DNA of 11,207 nt from an uncultured Actinomycetes bacterium (GTDB taxonomy: Bacteria; Actinomycetota; Actinomycetes; Nanopelagicales; Nanopelagicaceae), in the NCBI GenBank assembly GCA_903892335.1, contig CAITID010000050.1:1-11207 (forward strand), written 5' to 3'. The notes under the pieces were generated by a model. That model searched no databases, had not been told where the DNA came from, and saw only the letters and a list, made by a program, of their open reading frames with translations. Numbering within the stretch: position 1 is the first letter of the stretch; each line of letters begins with the position of its first letter. The translations under genes and the position numbers were made by a program. This document shows positions 1 to 7,210 of this stretch, piece by piece.

Positions 1-117
1 GACGAATTGTCATCAAATACTGGCAAAATCAAAGATATGAAAAGTGGTGAATTTATTTCTAGTACGCTAACGCCTTCCGCAGTGACCTCACTTCTTGCTA
101 AGACAGCAAGAGATTAA
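1..117 (+). CDS. hisS: C-terminal end of probable histidyl-tRNA synthetase (partial, 5' end outside window)
   Basis: The window opens inside a reading frame whose last 38 residues are visible before TAA, followed at once by an in-frame TGA (tandem stops). The tail contains 'GKIKDMKSGEF', which resembles the end of the anticodon-binding domain of class II HisRS, where a 'xVKDLxxGEQ' strand is followed by a short helix like 'AVTSLLAK' here. HisRS charges tRNA-His in the cytoplasm. hisS lies close upstream of aspS in many Actinobacteria, and the aspS start is only 28 bp away, which supports the call. Only a short piece is seen, so the identity is a motif-plus-context inference. Confidence 0.62.
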   Translation, partial: DELSSNTGKIKDMKSGEFISSTLTPSAVTSLLAKTARD

Positions 118-145
118 TGAAGCAAGGATTGGTTAGCTAACTCAA

Positions 146-1903
146 ATGTTACGCACACATGATGCTGGTGCATTATCAGTAAAAGATGTTGGAACTCAGG
201 TAAAACTTGCAGGCTGGGTGGCTCGTCGACGTGATCATGGTGGCGTTGCTTTCATTGATCTAAGGGATGCAAGTGGATCTGTTCAAGTAGTTATAAATGA
301 TGAAAAAATAGCTGGTGAGTTAAGAGCTGAATGGTGTGTGCTAATAATTGGAAACGTAACGGCAAGGCCGGTGGGCAATGAAAACAATGAGATTGCTACT
401 GGTGGTATCGAGATTGTTTGCGATCAACTTGAGGTTCTCAGTGAAGCTGCCGCGCTTCCATTTCCAGTAGATAGTGGAGATTTATCAAATATTTCTGAAG
501 AAGTTCGGCTTAAGTATCGGTATTTAGATCTACGCCGCGAAGGACCTGCAAAGAATTTAAGATTGAGATCAAATGTTACTGCAGTGATCCGTGAAGTAAT
601 GAATGATGCTAATTTTCTTGAGATAGAAACACCTTATTTAACTAGATCAACGCCAGAGGGTGCACGAGATTTCTTAGTGCCCGTTCGACTACAACCCGGA
701 TCTTGGTATGCACTACCGCAGTCACCTCAATTATTTAAGCAGTTATTAATGGTTGCTGGCATGGAGCGCTATTACCAAATAGCTCGATGTTTTAGAGATG
801 AAGATTTTCGAGCTGACCGTCAACCTGAGTTCACACAGTTAGATATTGAAATCTCCTTTGCTGATCAATCTGATGTTATGGCAATTGCCGAAAAAGTTTT
901 GCAAAAAGTATTCGAGAAAGTTGTGAGTTATAAAATTCCCCTTCCAATTCCTCACATGACTTATGCGCAGGCAATGCGTGATTATGGTTCCGATAAACCA
1001 GATCTTCGTTTTGAAAATAAGTTAATTGATATGAGCGATTACTTCAAGGAAACAACCTTTCGCGTTTTTCAATCTGAATATGTTGGCGCAGTTGTTATGC
1101 CAGGTGGAGCTGGATCACCTCGCCGCGAATTAGATGCTTGGCAGGATTGGTCAAAAGCTCGAGGGGCCAAAGGTTTGGCTTATGTTTTGTTTCAAACCGA
1201 TGGCACGTTAGGTGGCCCGGTTGCTAAGAATTTATCCGAAAAAGAGATAGCCGGTTTAGTGGCCGCAACTGGTGCAAAGAATGGAGATGCGGTGTTTTTC
1301 GCGGCAGGACTACCAGCTGCATCACAAAGTTTATTAGGTGCGGTTCGACTTGAAATTGGAAATCGTTGTAACTTAATTGATCAAACTGCTTGGAAGTTTG
1401 TGTGGATAGTTGATGCACCGATGTTTGAGCCGGTAGATGAGGAAAATCCTGGGGCTGGATGGACTGCAGTGCATCATCCATTTACTGGACCTAAACCCGA
1501 GTTTAAAAATACATTTGATACCGATCCAAAATCTGCACTTGCTTATGCCTACGACATTGTTTTAAATGGCAGTGAAATTGGCGGGGGATCAATCCGTATT
1601 CATCAACGTGAAATGCAACAGCGAGTTTTTAAAACGATTGGTTTATCTGCCCAAGAAGCAGAGAGTAAGTTTGGATTTTTGCTTGAAGCATTTAACTATG
1701 GTCCACCTCCTCATGGCGGCATTGCACTTGGAATCGATCGATTATGCGCATTACTTGCTGGTGCTTCCTCAATTCGCGAAGTTATCGCATTCCCAAAAAC
1801 AGCTAGTGGCGGTGATCCGTTAACTGGTGCGCCAACGCCCATAACACCGGCGCAGCGCAAAGAGACTGGCATAGATACACCTTCTACTCCAAAGCAAAGT
1901 TAG
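146..1903 (+). CDS. aspS: Aspartyl-tRNA synthetase (probably non-discriminating type)
   Basis: Class II synthetase that attaches aspartate to tRNA-Asp; at 585 aa it has the usual bacterial length. The N-terminal OB-fold anticodon domain covers about residues 1-105 ('WVARRRDHGGVAFIDLRD', 24-41). The catalytic core follows with motif 1 around 'FLEIETPYLTRSTPEGARDF' (157-176), the 'LPQSPQLFKQLLM' segment (190-202), motif 2 'FRDEDFRADRQPEF' (216-229) and motif 3 'GIALGIDR' (525-532). The bacterial GAD insertion occupies roughly 290-420. His31 in the 'RRRDHGG' loop matches the residue linked to relaxed tRNA specificity in other bacteria, so the enzyme may also charge tRNA-Asn with Asp for later amidation. 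The start is fixed by homology and by an in-frame TAG at 134-136. No good Shine-Dalgarno is present (AAGGA at 124-128 is too far). Confidence 0.97.
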   Translation: MLRTHDAGALSVKDVGTQVKLAGWVARRRDHGGVAFIDLRDASGSVQVVINDEKIAGELRAEWCVLIIGNVTARPVGNENNEIATGGIEIVCDQLEVLSEAAALPFPVDSGDLSNISEEVRLKYRYLDLRREGPAKNLRLRSNVTAVIREVMNDANFLEIETPYLTRSTPEGARDFLVPVRLQPGSWYALPQSPQLFKQLLMVAGMERYYQIARCFRDEDFRADRQPEFTQLDIEISFADQSDVMAIAEKVLQKVFEKVVSYKIPLPIPHMTYAQAMRDYGSDKPDLRFENKLIDMSDYFKETTFRVFQSEYVGAVVMPGGAGSPRRELDAWQDWSKARGAKGLAYVLFQTDGTLGGPVAKNLSEKEIAGLVAATGAKNGDAVFFAAGLPAASQSLLGAVRLEIGNRCNLIDQTAWKFVWIVDAPMFEPVDEENPGAGWTAVHHPFTGPKPEFKNTFDTDPKSALAYAYDIVLNGSEIGGGSIRIHQREMQQRVFKTIGLSAQEAESKFGFLLEAFNYGPPPHGGIALGIDRLCALLAGASSIREVIAFPKTASGGDPLTGAPTPITPAQRKETGIDTPSTPKQS

Positions 1904-1912
1904 AATTTCAGG

Positions 1913-1918
1913 TATTCT
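1913..1918 (+). promoter_or_regulatory. Candidate -10 box (TATTCT) for a leaderless transcript of the DUF948-like gene
   Basis: TATTCT fits the actinobacterial TAnnnT -10 consensus and ends exactly 6 nt before the ATG at 1925, so transcription would begin at or next to the start codon. A second TAnnnT box (TAGAAT, 1901-1906) overlaps the aspS stop codon. No convincing -35 element is seen at 16-18 bp. Leaderless messages are common in Actinobacteria. The call rests on motif and spacing only. Confidence 0.5.
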
Positions 1919-1924
1919 GCACAC

Positions 1925-2230
1925 ATGGGTCCAGGAGGAATTGCAACAATTATTGCAGCATCATCACTTGCTGTGATCGCAGTTGCTATTTCCTACACAG
2001 TTATCCGGGCTAGCCGATTAATTGATGAGGTCACTACGACTCTTTCTTACATCAATAAGCCCTTAAAGAGTTTAACGAAAGCTGCTAAATCAGTTGAAGA
2101 TCTGGCAAGTAAGGTTTCAGGGGCGGGCGATACATTCTTAGAAGAGAACCCACTTGCGATGAAGGCGGCCGGTGCAATTGTGGCGGCAGCTAAATTGAAA
2201 AAGGGTAAAAAACGCAAAGTTGCGAAGTAG
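1925..2230 (+). CDS. Small one-pass membrane protein, DUF948-like, function unknown
   Basis: A 101-residue protein with one hydrophobic N-terminal segment at about residues 6-27, a polar helical middle ('IDEVTTTLSYINKPLKSLTKAAKSVEDLASKV', about 33-64), an Ala-rich stretch, and a very basic tail with 'KLKKGKKRKVAK' at the C-terminus. This layout and its place directly before alaS match the DUF948 family of Actinobacteria and Firmicutes, whose role is unknown. The basic tail could touch nucleic acid or acidic phospholipid, but this is a guess. It starts 21 bp after aspS and ends 6 bp before alaS, so it is probably co-transcribed with alaS. The ATG is chosen because a TATTCT box ends 6 nt upstream, which fits a leaderless message; no Shine-Dalgarno is seen at normal spacing. 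The GGAGG just inside the gene has no ATG or GTG at a suitable distance after it. Confidence 0.8.
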   Translation: MGPGGIATIIAASSLAVIAVAISYTVIRASRLIDEVTTTLSYINKPLKSLTKAAKSVEDLASKVSGAGDTFLEENPLAMKAAGAIVAAAKLKKGKKRKVAK

Positions 2231-2236
2231 TCAATT

Positions 2237-4918
2237 ATGAATTCCGCAGAGATTCGATCTCGTTGGCTAAACTTTTTTGAAAAAAACAACTCACTAAATC
2301 TCAAACACACTGTTGTTCCCTCGGCGTCACTGATCGCTGATGACCCAAACCTATTATTAGTAAACGCCGGCATGGTTCCATTCAAGCCTTACTTTTTGGG
2401 TGAGGTAACGCCTCCTTATGCGCGAGCGACATCAGTGCAAAAGTGTGTTAGAACTTTGGACATTGATGAGGTTGGAAAGACAACTCGGCACGCTTCTTTT
2501 TTCCAAATGTGCGGCAATTTTTCATTTGGTGATTATTTTAAAGAGGGAGCAATTGCGCTGGCTTGGGAATTACTAACGAAATCAATTTCAGATGGCGGAT
2601 ATGGATTTTCACCAGAAAAGTTATGGGTGACTGTCTATAAAGATGACGATGAAGCAGCTGATATTTGGCACAAGCAGGTTGGTGTACCAAAGGAGAGAAT
2701 TCAACGCCGCGGTATGGCTGATAATTTTTGGTCAATGGGAGTACCTGGCCCCTGCGGTCCTTGCTCTGAAATTTATTTTGATCGAGGTTCGGCTTATGGA
2801 AAAGACGGCGGTCCAATCGCTGATGAGGAAAGATACCTGGAAATATGGAACTTGGTCTTTATGCAAAACATCCGAGCTGCCGGTGGCACCAAGGATGATT
2901 TCCCAATAGTTGGAGAGTTGCCAGCAAAAAATATTGATACTGGCCTTGGGTTAGAAAGAACGGCCGCGTTGCTACAGGGTGTTGAAAACATCTATGAAAT
3001 TGATACGACCAAGATTATTTTGGATAAAGCCTCCGAATTAACAAATGTGAAGTATGGATTAGATCTTAAATCTGATGTTTCACTTCGAGTTGTTGCAGAC
3101 CATGCCAGAACAGCGATGATGTTAATCGGTGATGGCGTAAATCCAGGAAATGAAGGCCGTGGCTATGTTCTTCGTAGAATGATGCGCCGGACTGTGCGCA
3201 ATATGCGATTACTTGGTTCAGATGATTTGGTTCTAGGCGAGTTAATTAAAAGCTCAATTACGGCGATGGGGCCGCAATACCCTGAACTAAAAACTAATCA
3301 AGAACGTATTTTGGCAGTTGCACAGGCTGAAGAAGATACTTTCCTGCAAACCTTAAAGGGCGGCACGAGCATATTTGATTTGGCGGCTAATGAATTAAGG
3401 GCAGGTAAAGTGAAATCTTTACCAGCGGAAACAGCATTCAAATTGCATGACACATATGGGTTTCCATTTGATTTAACCCTTGAGATGGCTCGGGAGCAAG
3501 GTCTAGAAGTTGATGAAAATGGATTTAGAAAATTAATGAAAGAACAAAAAGATCGTGCCAAAGCTGATTCAAAAGCTAAAAAAAGCGGCCACACAGACTT
3601 AACCGTCTATAAAAATATAATTGATAAAAATGGTGCTTCAAAGTTTATTGGTTATGAGCAAAGCAGGGCTGAAGGCAAGTTAACTGGAATTTTCTTAGAT
3701 GGTAACTCGGTTGCAGAAGCTGGAGATGGATCCGAAATCGAAATAACTTTAGACCGAACTCCGTTTTATGCAGAAGGCGGCGGTCAATTGGCAGATGCCG
3801 GCCGAATTCAATTAAGCAATGGCGCAGTTGTTGAAATCGAAGATGTTCAAACACCAGTACCTGGATTAATCGTTCACCGCGGCACATTAATTTCCGGCTC
3901 AATTAAATTAGGTGAGGAAGTTGTTGCACAAATTGATCTTGAACGCAGAATGGCCATTTCAAGAGCACATACTGCAACGCATATGGTTCATAAGGCATTC
4001 CGAGAAGTACTAGGTGAGACCGCAACTCAGGCGGGTTCAGAAAATTCACCTGGTCGATTCCGCTTTGATTTTCCTGCAACATCTGCAGTTCCACACTCAG
4101 TTATGAATGATGTAGAGGTTCGCGTCAATGAACTTTTGATTTCAGATTTAGAGGTATCAGCGCAAGTTATGACACAAGATCAAGCTAAAGCTATGGGAGC
4201 TATGGCGTTATTTGGTGAGAAGTACGGTGATCAAGTTCGAGTCATCAGTGTTGGTGATTGGGCGAAAGAGCTTTGTGGCGGCACACATGTTGGTAGATCC
4301 GGTGAATTAGGTGTTGTAAAACTTTTGTCAGAATCATCAATTGGAGCTGGGGTAAGAAGAGTTGAGGCACTTGTTGGCATTGATGCTTATAAATTCTTGG
4401 CCAGAGAACATCTGCTTTTAAACTCGCTCACACAGATTATTAAGGGGGCCCGAAGCGAGGAGTTGCCATCTCGAATCAATGATTTAATTGAAAAAATGAA
4501 AGTTATGGAAAAGGATTTATCTGCACTGCGCGTAAAGGCCGTTATTGATGCCAGTAGTACATTAATTACTCAAGCCAAAGTAGTGGGAAAGACAAAGGTT
4601 ATAAATACAGCTTTAACTCCTGGTTTGAACGCAGATGAGCTTCGAAGTATTGCCCTTAAAATGAAAAGTTCCATGGATAGTAGTGTGATCGTGTTAAGTT
4701 CTATAACCGCTGAAAAGGTAGTGTTAATTGCATCAGTATCAGAGGATGCAATTAAGGTTGGAATCAAAGCTGGAGATTTGGTTAAGTCTGCCTCCACAAT
4801 TCTTGGCGGTGGCGGTGGCGGCAAGGATGATTTTGCACAAGGTGGTGGAGTTGCAATAGATAAGTTGCCTAATGCCAGCGCTGAGATTATCAAATTAATT
4901 TCTGCTAAATTAAAGTAG
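2237..4918 (+). CDS. alaS: Alanyl-tRNA synthetase with editing and C-Ala domains
   Basis: Charges tRNA-Ala and clears mis-charged Ser/Gly-tRNA. The 893-aa protein has the complete family layout. The class II catalytic core is at about 1-250 with 'NAGMVPFKPYFLGE' (43-56) and the actinobacterial motif 2 form 'RHASFFQMCGNFSFGDYFK' (84-102). The tRNA-recognition region follows with 'EGRGYVLRRMMRR' (306-318). The editing domain (about 560-715) carries the zinc-site motifs HTATH (His578, His582) and CGGTH (Cys680, His684). A helical linker leads to the C-Ala domain with a glycine-rich 'GGGGGGKDDFAQGGG' (857-871). All key residues are present, so it should be active in both charging and editing. It begins 6 bp after the DUF948-like gene and ends 6 bp before the ruvX ATG. 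The Shine-Dalgarno before its ATG is poor, so translational coupling is likely. Confidence 0.98.
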   Translation: MNSAEIRSRWLNFFEKNNSLNLKHTVVPSASLIADDPNLLLVNAGMVPFKPYFLGEVTPPYARATSVQKCVRTLDIDEVGKTTRHASFFQMCGNFSFGDYFKEGAIALAWELLTKSISDGGYGFSPEKLWVTVYKDDDEAADIWHKQVGVPKERIQRRGMADNFWSMGVPGPCGPCSEIYFDRGSAYGKDGGPIADEERYLEIWNLVFMQNIRAAGGTKDDFPIVGELPAKNIDTGLGLERTAALLQGVENIYEIDTTKIILDKASELTNVKYGLDLKSDVSLRVVADHARTAMMLIGDGVNPGNEGRGYVLRRMMRRTVRNMRLLGSDDLVLGELIKSSITAMGPQYPELKTNQERILAVAQAEEDTFLQTLKGGTSIFDLAANELRAGKVKSLPAETAFKLHDTYGFPFDLTLEMAREQGLEVDENGFRKLMKEQKDRAKADSKAKKSGHTDLTVYKNIIDKNGASKFIGYEQSRAEGKLTGIFLDGNSVAEAGDGSEIEITLDRTPFYAEGGGQLADAGRIQLSNGAVVEIEDVQTPVPGLIVHRGTLISGSIKLGEEVVAQIDLERRMAISRAHTATHMVHKAFREVLGETATQAGSENSPGRFRFDFPATSAVPHSVMNDVEVRVNELLISDLEVSAQVMTQDQAKAMGAMALFGEKYGDQVRVISVGDWAKELCGGTHVGRSGELGVVKLLSESSIGAGVRRVEALVGIDAYKFLAREHLLLNSLTQIIKGARSEELPSRINDLIEKMKVMEKDLSALRVKAVIDASSTLITQAKVVGKTKVINTALTPGLNADELRSIALKMKSSMDSSVIVLSSITAEKVVLIASVSEDAIKVGIKAGDLVKSASTILGGGGGGKDDFAQGGGVAIDKLPNASAEIIKLISAKLK

Positions 4919-4924
4919 ATCTTG

Positions 4925-5377
4925 ATGGTTGCACAGCTAAGCCGAGGTCGAAGAATCGGAATTGATTTTGGTAATGTTCGGATTGGTTTAGCGGTTTGTG
5001 ATTCAGAGGCTATTTTGGTCTCACCTCTAAAAACACTTGCAAATGATCATGCAACGATGAGCCAACTAGAAAGCATATTTGCAGAGTATGAACCAATTTA
5101 TTTAGCTATTGGCAATCCAATGCATTTATCTGGTGAGCAAAGTAAAAAAAGTGAATTGGTGCAGGATTTCGTTCTTTCACTGAAGGAAATTTACCAGGGA
5201 GAAATATTCTTAATTGATGAGCGCTTAAGTACAAAGAATTCAATTGCTCAATTGCATGAATTAGGTAAGGGTGTAAAGGAGAGCAAAGGGATCATTGATC
5301 AAATGGCTGCCGTGCAGATTCTAAATCAAGCGATTCTGTTGGAATCATCGCCATCCGGATTAGGTTCATCAATATGA
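4925..5377 (+). CDS. ruvX: RuvX/YqgF-family RNase H-like nuclease (putative Holliday junction resolvase / pre-16S rRNA nuclease)
   Basis: A 150-aa cytoplasmic protein of the YqgF family. The RNase H-like fold shows the first acidic strand 'GIDFGNVRIGLAVCD' (12-26, Asp14), the 'IDERLSTKNS' motif (97-106, Glu99) and 'DQMAAVQIL' (125-133, Asp125), so the acidic active-site set is intact. Members have been proposed to resolve Holliday junctions and to mature the 5' end of 16S rRNA; the sequence does not say which applies here. The frame can be extended to a TTG at 4922, but I prefer the ATG at 4925, which begins a normal-length family member. It lies 6 bp after alaS, a pairing seen in many bacteria, and its stop overlaps the mltG start by ATGA. 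Confidence 0.93.
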   Translation: MVAQLSRGRRIGIDFGNVRIGLAVCDSEAILVSPLKTLANDHATMSQLESIFAEYEPIYLAIGNPMHLSGEQSKKSELVQDFVLSLKEIYQGEIFLIDERLSTKNSIAQLHELGKGVKESKGIIDQMAAVQILNQAILLESSPSGLGSSI

Positions 5378-6369
5378 AGCGGTTGCTGGCTTTGTTAATT
5401 ACTGGATTTCTATTTACATTTGGTGCAATTAATGTTCATAACGCATTCCTTCTAATTGATTATCGTGCTACAAGTAATGACGAGAAAGTAGATATGATAA
5501 TTGAGAACGGTGATTTTGGCCTAGAGATCGCGAAGAAACTGGAAGCTGCCGGGGTAGTTAAGACAGCGAAGGCATTTTATCGAGCCGCCCTTAGTCAGAA
5601 AAGATCTCAATCAATACCACCCGGTGTGCATAGAATTGATATTCGAATTTCAGCTAATTCGGCCATCGATCAGTTACTAGATAAAAAACGCAATCGCGGC
5701 GTTATCTCCTTTATTGAAGGCCTTCGAACTTATGAAATTCTAGATATTCTGAATAATTCAGAGTTACTTGAGGGCAAGTTCTCAGGTGAAATATTTCCAG
5801 ACCCATTGTTTAAAACTAAGAATTTAGAAGGTTTTTTATTCCCTGCTCAATATGCTTTTGCGCCAAATACAACTGTTGATGAAGCGGTTTTGCAAATGCT
5901 TGCTCGATTTAAAATTTCTGCCCAATCTAGTGGTTTGGTTAATGGAGTAGATGGTTTCTCACCCTATGAACTTTTGATAATTGCCTCTATTGCACAGGCC
6001 GAGGGAGATAGGGAGGATTATGCAAAGATTGCCAGAGTTATTTTTAATCGCCTAGAAATAAATATGCCTTTGCAAATGAATTCGACCATTGATTATGCTG
6101 AGAAAAAAAGAGGCAACATCAGAATGAGTTACAAGCAATTAGAATTGAATTCAAAATACAATACATATAGGTATAGAGGACTAACTCCTACCCCAATCGG
6201 TAGTCCTGGCGAGGCAGCGATGGAAGCGGCTGTAAATCCAGCTAAAGGTGATTGGCTCTATTTCATTACGGTAAAACCGAAAGATACTAGATTCACCAGT
6301 TCGTACTCTGAATTTAGTAAATGGGTAATAGAATTCAGGAAGAATGAAGATGCCGGATTGTTCAAATGA
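5374..6369 (+). CDS. mltG: MltG-type endolytic murein transglycosylase
   Basis: Membrane-anchored enzyme that cuts nascent peptidoglycan glycan strands (YceG family). Residues about 3-27 form one N-terminal membrane anchor after 'MKR', placing the rest outside the membrane. A LysM-like region follows (about 35-110), then the catalytic domain with 'LEGFLFPAQYAF' (151-162), 'LLIIASIAQAEGDREDYAKIARVIFNRL' (200-227) and 'GLTPTPIGSPGEAAMEAAVNPA' (269-290). Glu210 in 'QAEG' aligns with the conserved family glutamate taken to be catalytic. At 331 aa it is normal length and lacks the long cytoplasmic extension found in some actinobacterial members. It overlaps ruvX by 4 bp at the front and aroE by 4 bp at the end, so it is co-translated with both. 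No strong Shine-Dalgarno is seen. Confidence 0.94.
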   Translation: MKRLLALLITGFLFTFGAINVHNAFLLIDYRATSNDEKVDMIIENGDFGLEIAKKLEAAGVVKTAKAFYRAALSQKRSQSIPPGVHRIDIRISANSAIDQLLDKKRNRGVISFIEGLRTYEILDILNNSELLEGKFSGEIFPDPLFKTKNLEGFLFPAQYAFAPNTTVDEAVLQMLARFKISAQSSGLVNGVDGFSPYELLIIASIAQAEGDREDYAKIARVIFNRLEINMPLQMNSTIDYAEKKRGNIRMSYKQLELNSKYNTYRYRGLTPTPIGSPGEAAMEAAVNPAKGDWLYFITVKPKDTRFTSSYSEFSKWVIEFRKNEDAGLFK

Positions 6370-7163
6370 TTAAGATGTTCGTTGCAGGCTCACCAATAGG
6401 CCACTCACTTTCACCACTACTTCACAAGCATGCATATGAATTACTTAATGTTGAAGCAGAATTTACAGCGCAAGAGGTGGAAGAGAAAAATTTTGCCGAT
6501 TTTTACTACGAGTCAAGGGACAGTGGGGTTAGAGGATTAGCCTTAACGATGCCACTTAAGGAGATATCGATAGGTTTTGTTGATCGAGTTGATCCGTTAG
6601 CTAAACAGATCTCATCAATTAACACAGTTATTTTTGAATCAACTGGCAGTATTGGTCTATCCACGGATCTTTTAGCATTTAAGAATTTGCTTCAGCCGTA
6701 TTTTGGCAAGCGTATTGCAATTCTAGGAGCTGGTGGAACAGCCAGAGCAGCCCTTGGTGCGCTGCGCGGCACTGGAACGCAAGTAAGTATTCTGACTAGA
6801 TCAATGAATCGCCATGATCAACTTCATGCGGCCAGTGGGGATTTAGATCTTGAATTTTTAGATTGGCATACTTTTGCACAAATTCAAGACCGAGATTTAA
6901 TTATTTCAACTACGCCTGCGGGAGCAACAGATGGATTATCCATTATCTCTAGCAAAGCCGATTTCTTTGAAGTTATTTATCACCCGTGGCCAACGGAATT
7001 AGCAAAGCGATATCAAAATCTAGGTCGACACGTAATAGGTGGACTTGCTCTACTAGTTGAACAAGCAATGTTTCAAATCCAGTACTTCTCGGGGGCTAAG
7101 TTTGATAATCAACAGATGCGAGATGAGTTATTAAAGGTGGGTCGAGCCGCAATCGGCAGGTAA
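6366..7163 (+). CDS. aroE: Shikimate dehydrogenase
   Basis: Reduces 3-dehydroshikimate to shikimate with NADPH (shikimate pathway step 4). The 265-aa protein has the N-terminal substrate domain with 'GSPIGHSLSPLLHK' (8-21), catalytic Lys65 in 'LTMPLKE', 'SINTV' (84-88) and catalytic Asp101. The dinucleotide-binding 'GAGGTARAAL' is at 121-130, with 'TRSMNR' after the second strand as in NADP-dependent enzymes, and 'GGLALLVEQA' near the C-terminus. The usual 'NTD' around the catalytic Asp reads 'STD' here, a mild oddity in an otherwise complete site. The start overlaps the mltG stop (ATGA). This is the first gene of the aro cluster but belongs by overlap to the mltG transcript. The Ser substitution and the family's paralogues (quinate dehydrogenases) leave slight doubt on substrate; the context strongly favours AroE. 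Confidence 0.95.
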   Translation: MIKMFVAGSPIGHSLSPLLHKHAYELLNVEAEFTAQEVEEKNFADFYYESRDSGVRGLALTMPLKEISIGFVDRVDPLAKQISSINTVIFESTGSIGLSTDLLAFKNLLQPYFGKRIAILGAGGTARAALGALRGTGTQVSILTRSMNRHDQLHAASGDLDLEFLDWHTFAQIQDRDLIISTTPAGATDGLSIISSKADFFEVIYHPWPTELAKRYQNLGRHVIGGLALLVEQAMFQIQYFSGAKFDNQQMRDELLKVGRAAIGR

Positions 7164-7198
7164 TCCACAAGGACATTTTTGCCAACTAACTCATCAAC

Positions 7199-7204
7199 TA
7201 CTCT
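7199..7204 (+). promoter_or_regulatory. Candidate -10 box (TACTCT) for a leaderless prepilin peptidase transcript
   Basis: TACTCT fits TAnnnT and ends exactly 6 nt before the GTG at 7211, the same geometry as the TATTCT box at 1913-1918; both are followed by GCA. A TTGCCA at 7179-7184 resembles a -35 element, but the spacer is only 14 bp. The site supports GTG 7211 over ATG 7217 as the start. Motif-only evidence. Confidence 0.42.
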
Positions 7205-7210
7205 GCATGA

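Noticed and set aside
2047..2385. Long minus-strand open frame (112 codons) across the DUF948-like gene and alaS start
   Set aside because: Antisense to two convincing genes, no recognisable domain, low-complexity composition and no promoter or ribosome-binding site. The same holds for minus-strand frames at 9542-9943, 4570-4893 and 7366-7596.
4805..4845. GGCGGT repeat run in alaS that could look like a simple-sequence repeat or frameshift hotspot
   Set aside because: It encodes the normal glycine-rich loop of the AlaRS C-Ala domain, and the frame is intact on both sides.
5998..6003. MltG 'ASIAQAEG', where E. coli-like enzymes have 'ASIVEKE', as a possible lost catalytic residue
   Set aside because: The conserved glutamate aligns with Glu210 of 'QAE', and Gln at the earlier position is, from memory, usual in actinobacterial MltG.
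7122..7195. 9-nt inverted repeat GATGAGTTA (7122-7130) / TAACTCATC (7187-7195) around the aroE stop
   Set aside because: The 56-nt spacing is long, one arm is inside coding sequence, the match does not extend past 9 nt, and no T-run follows. Probably chance.
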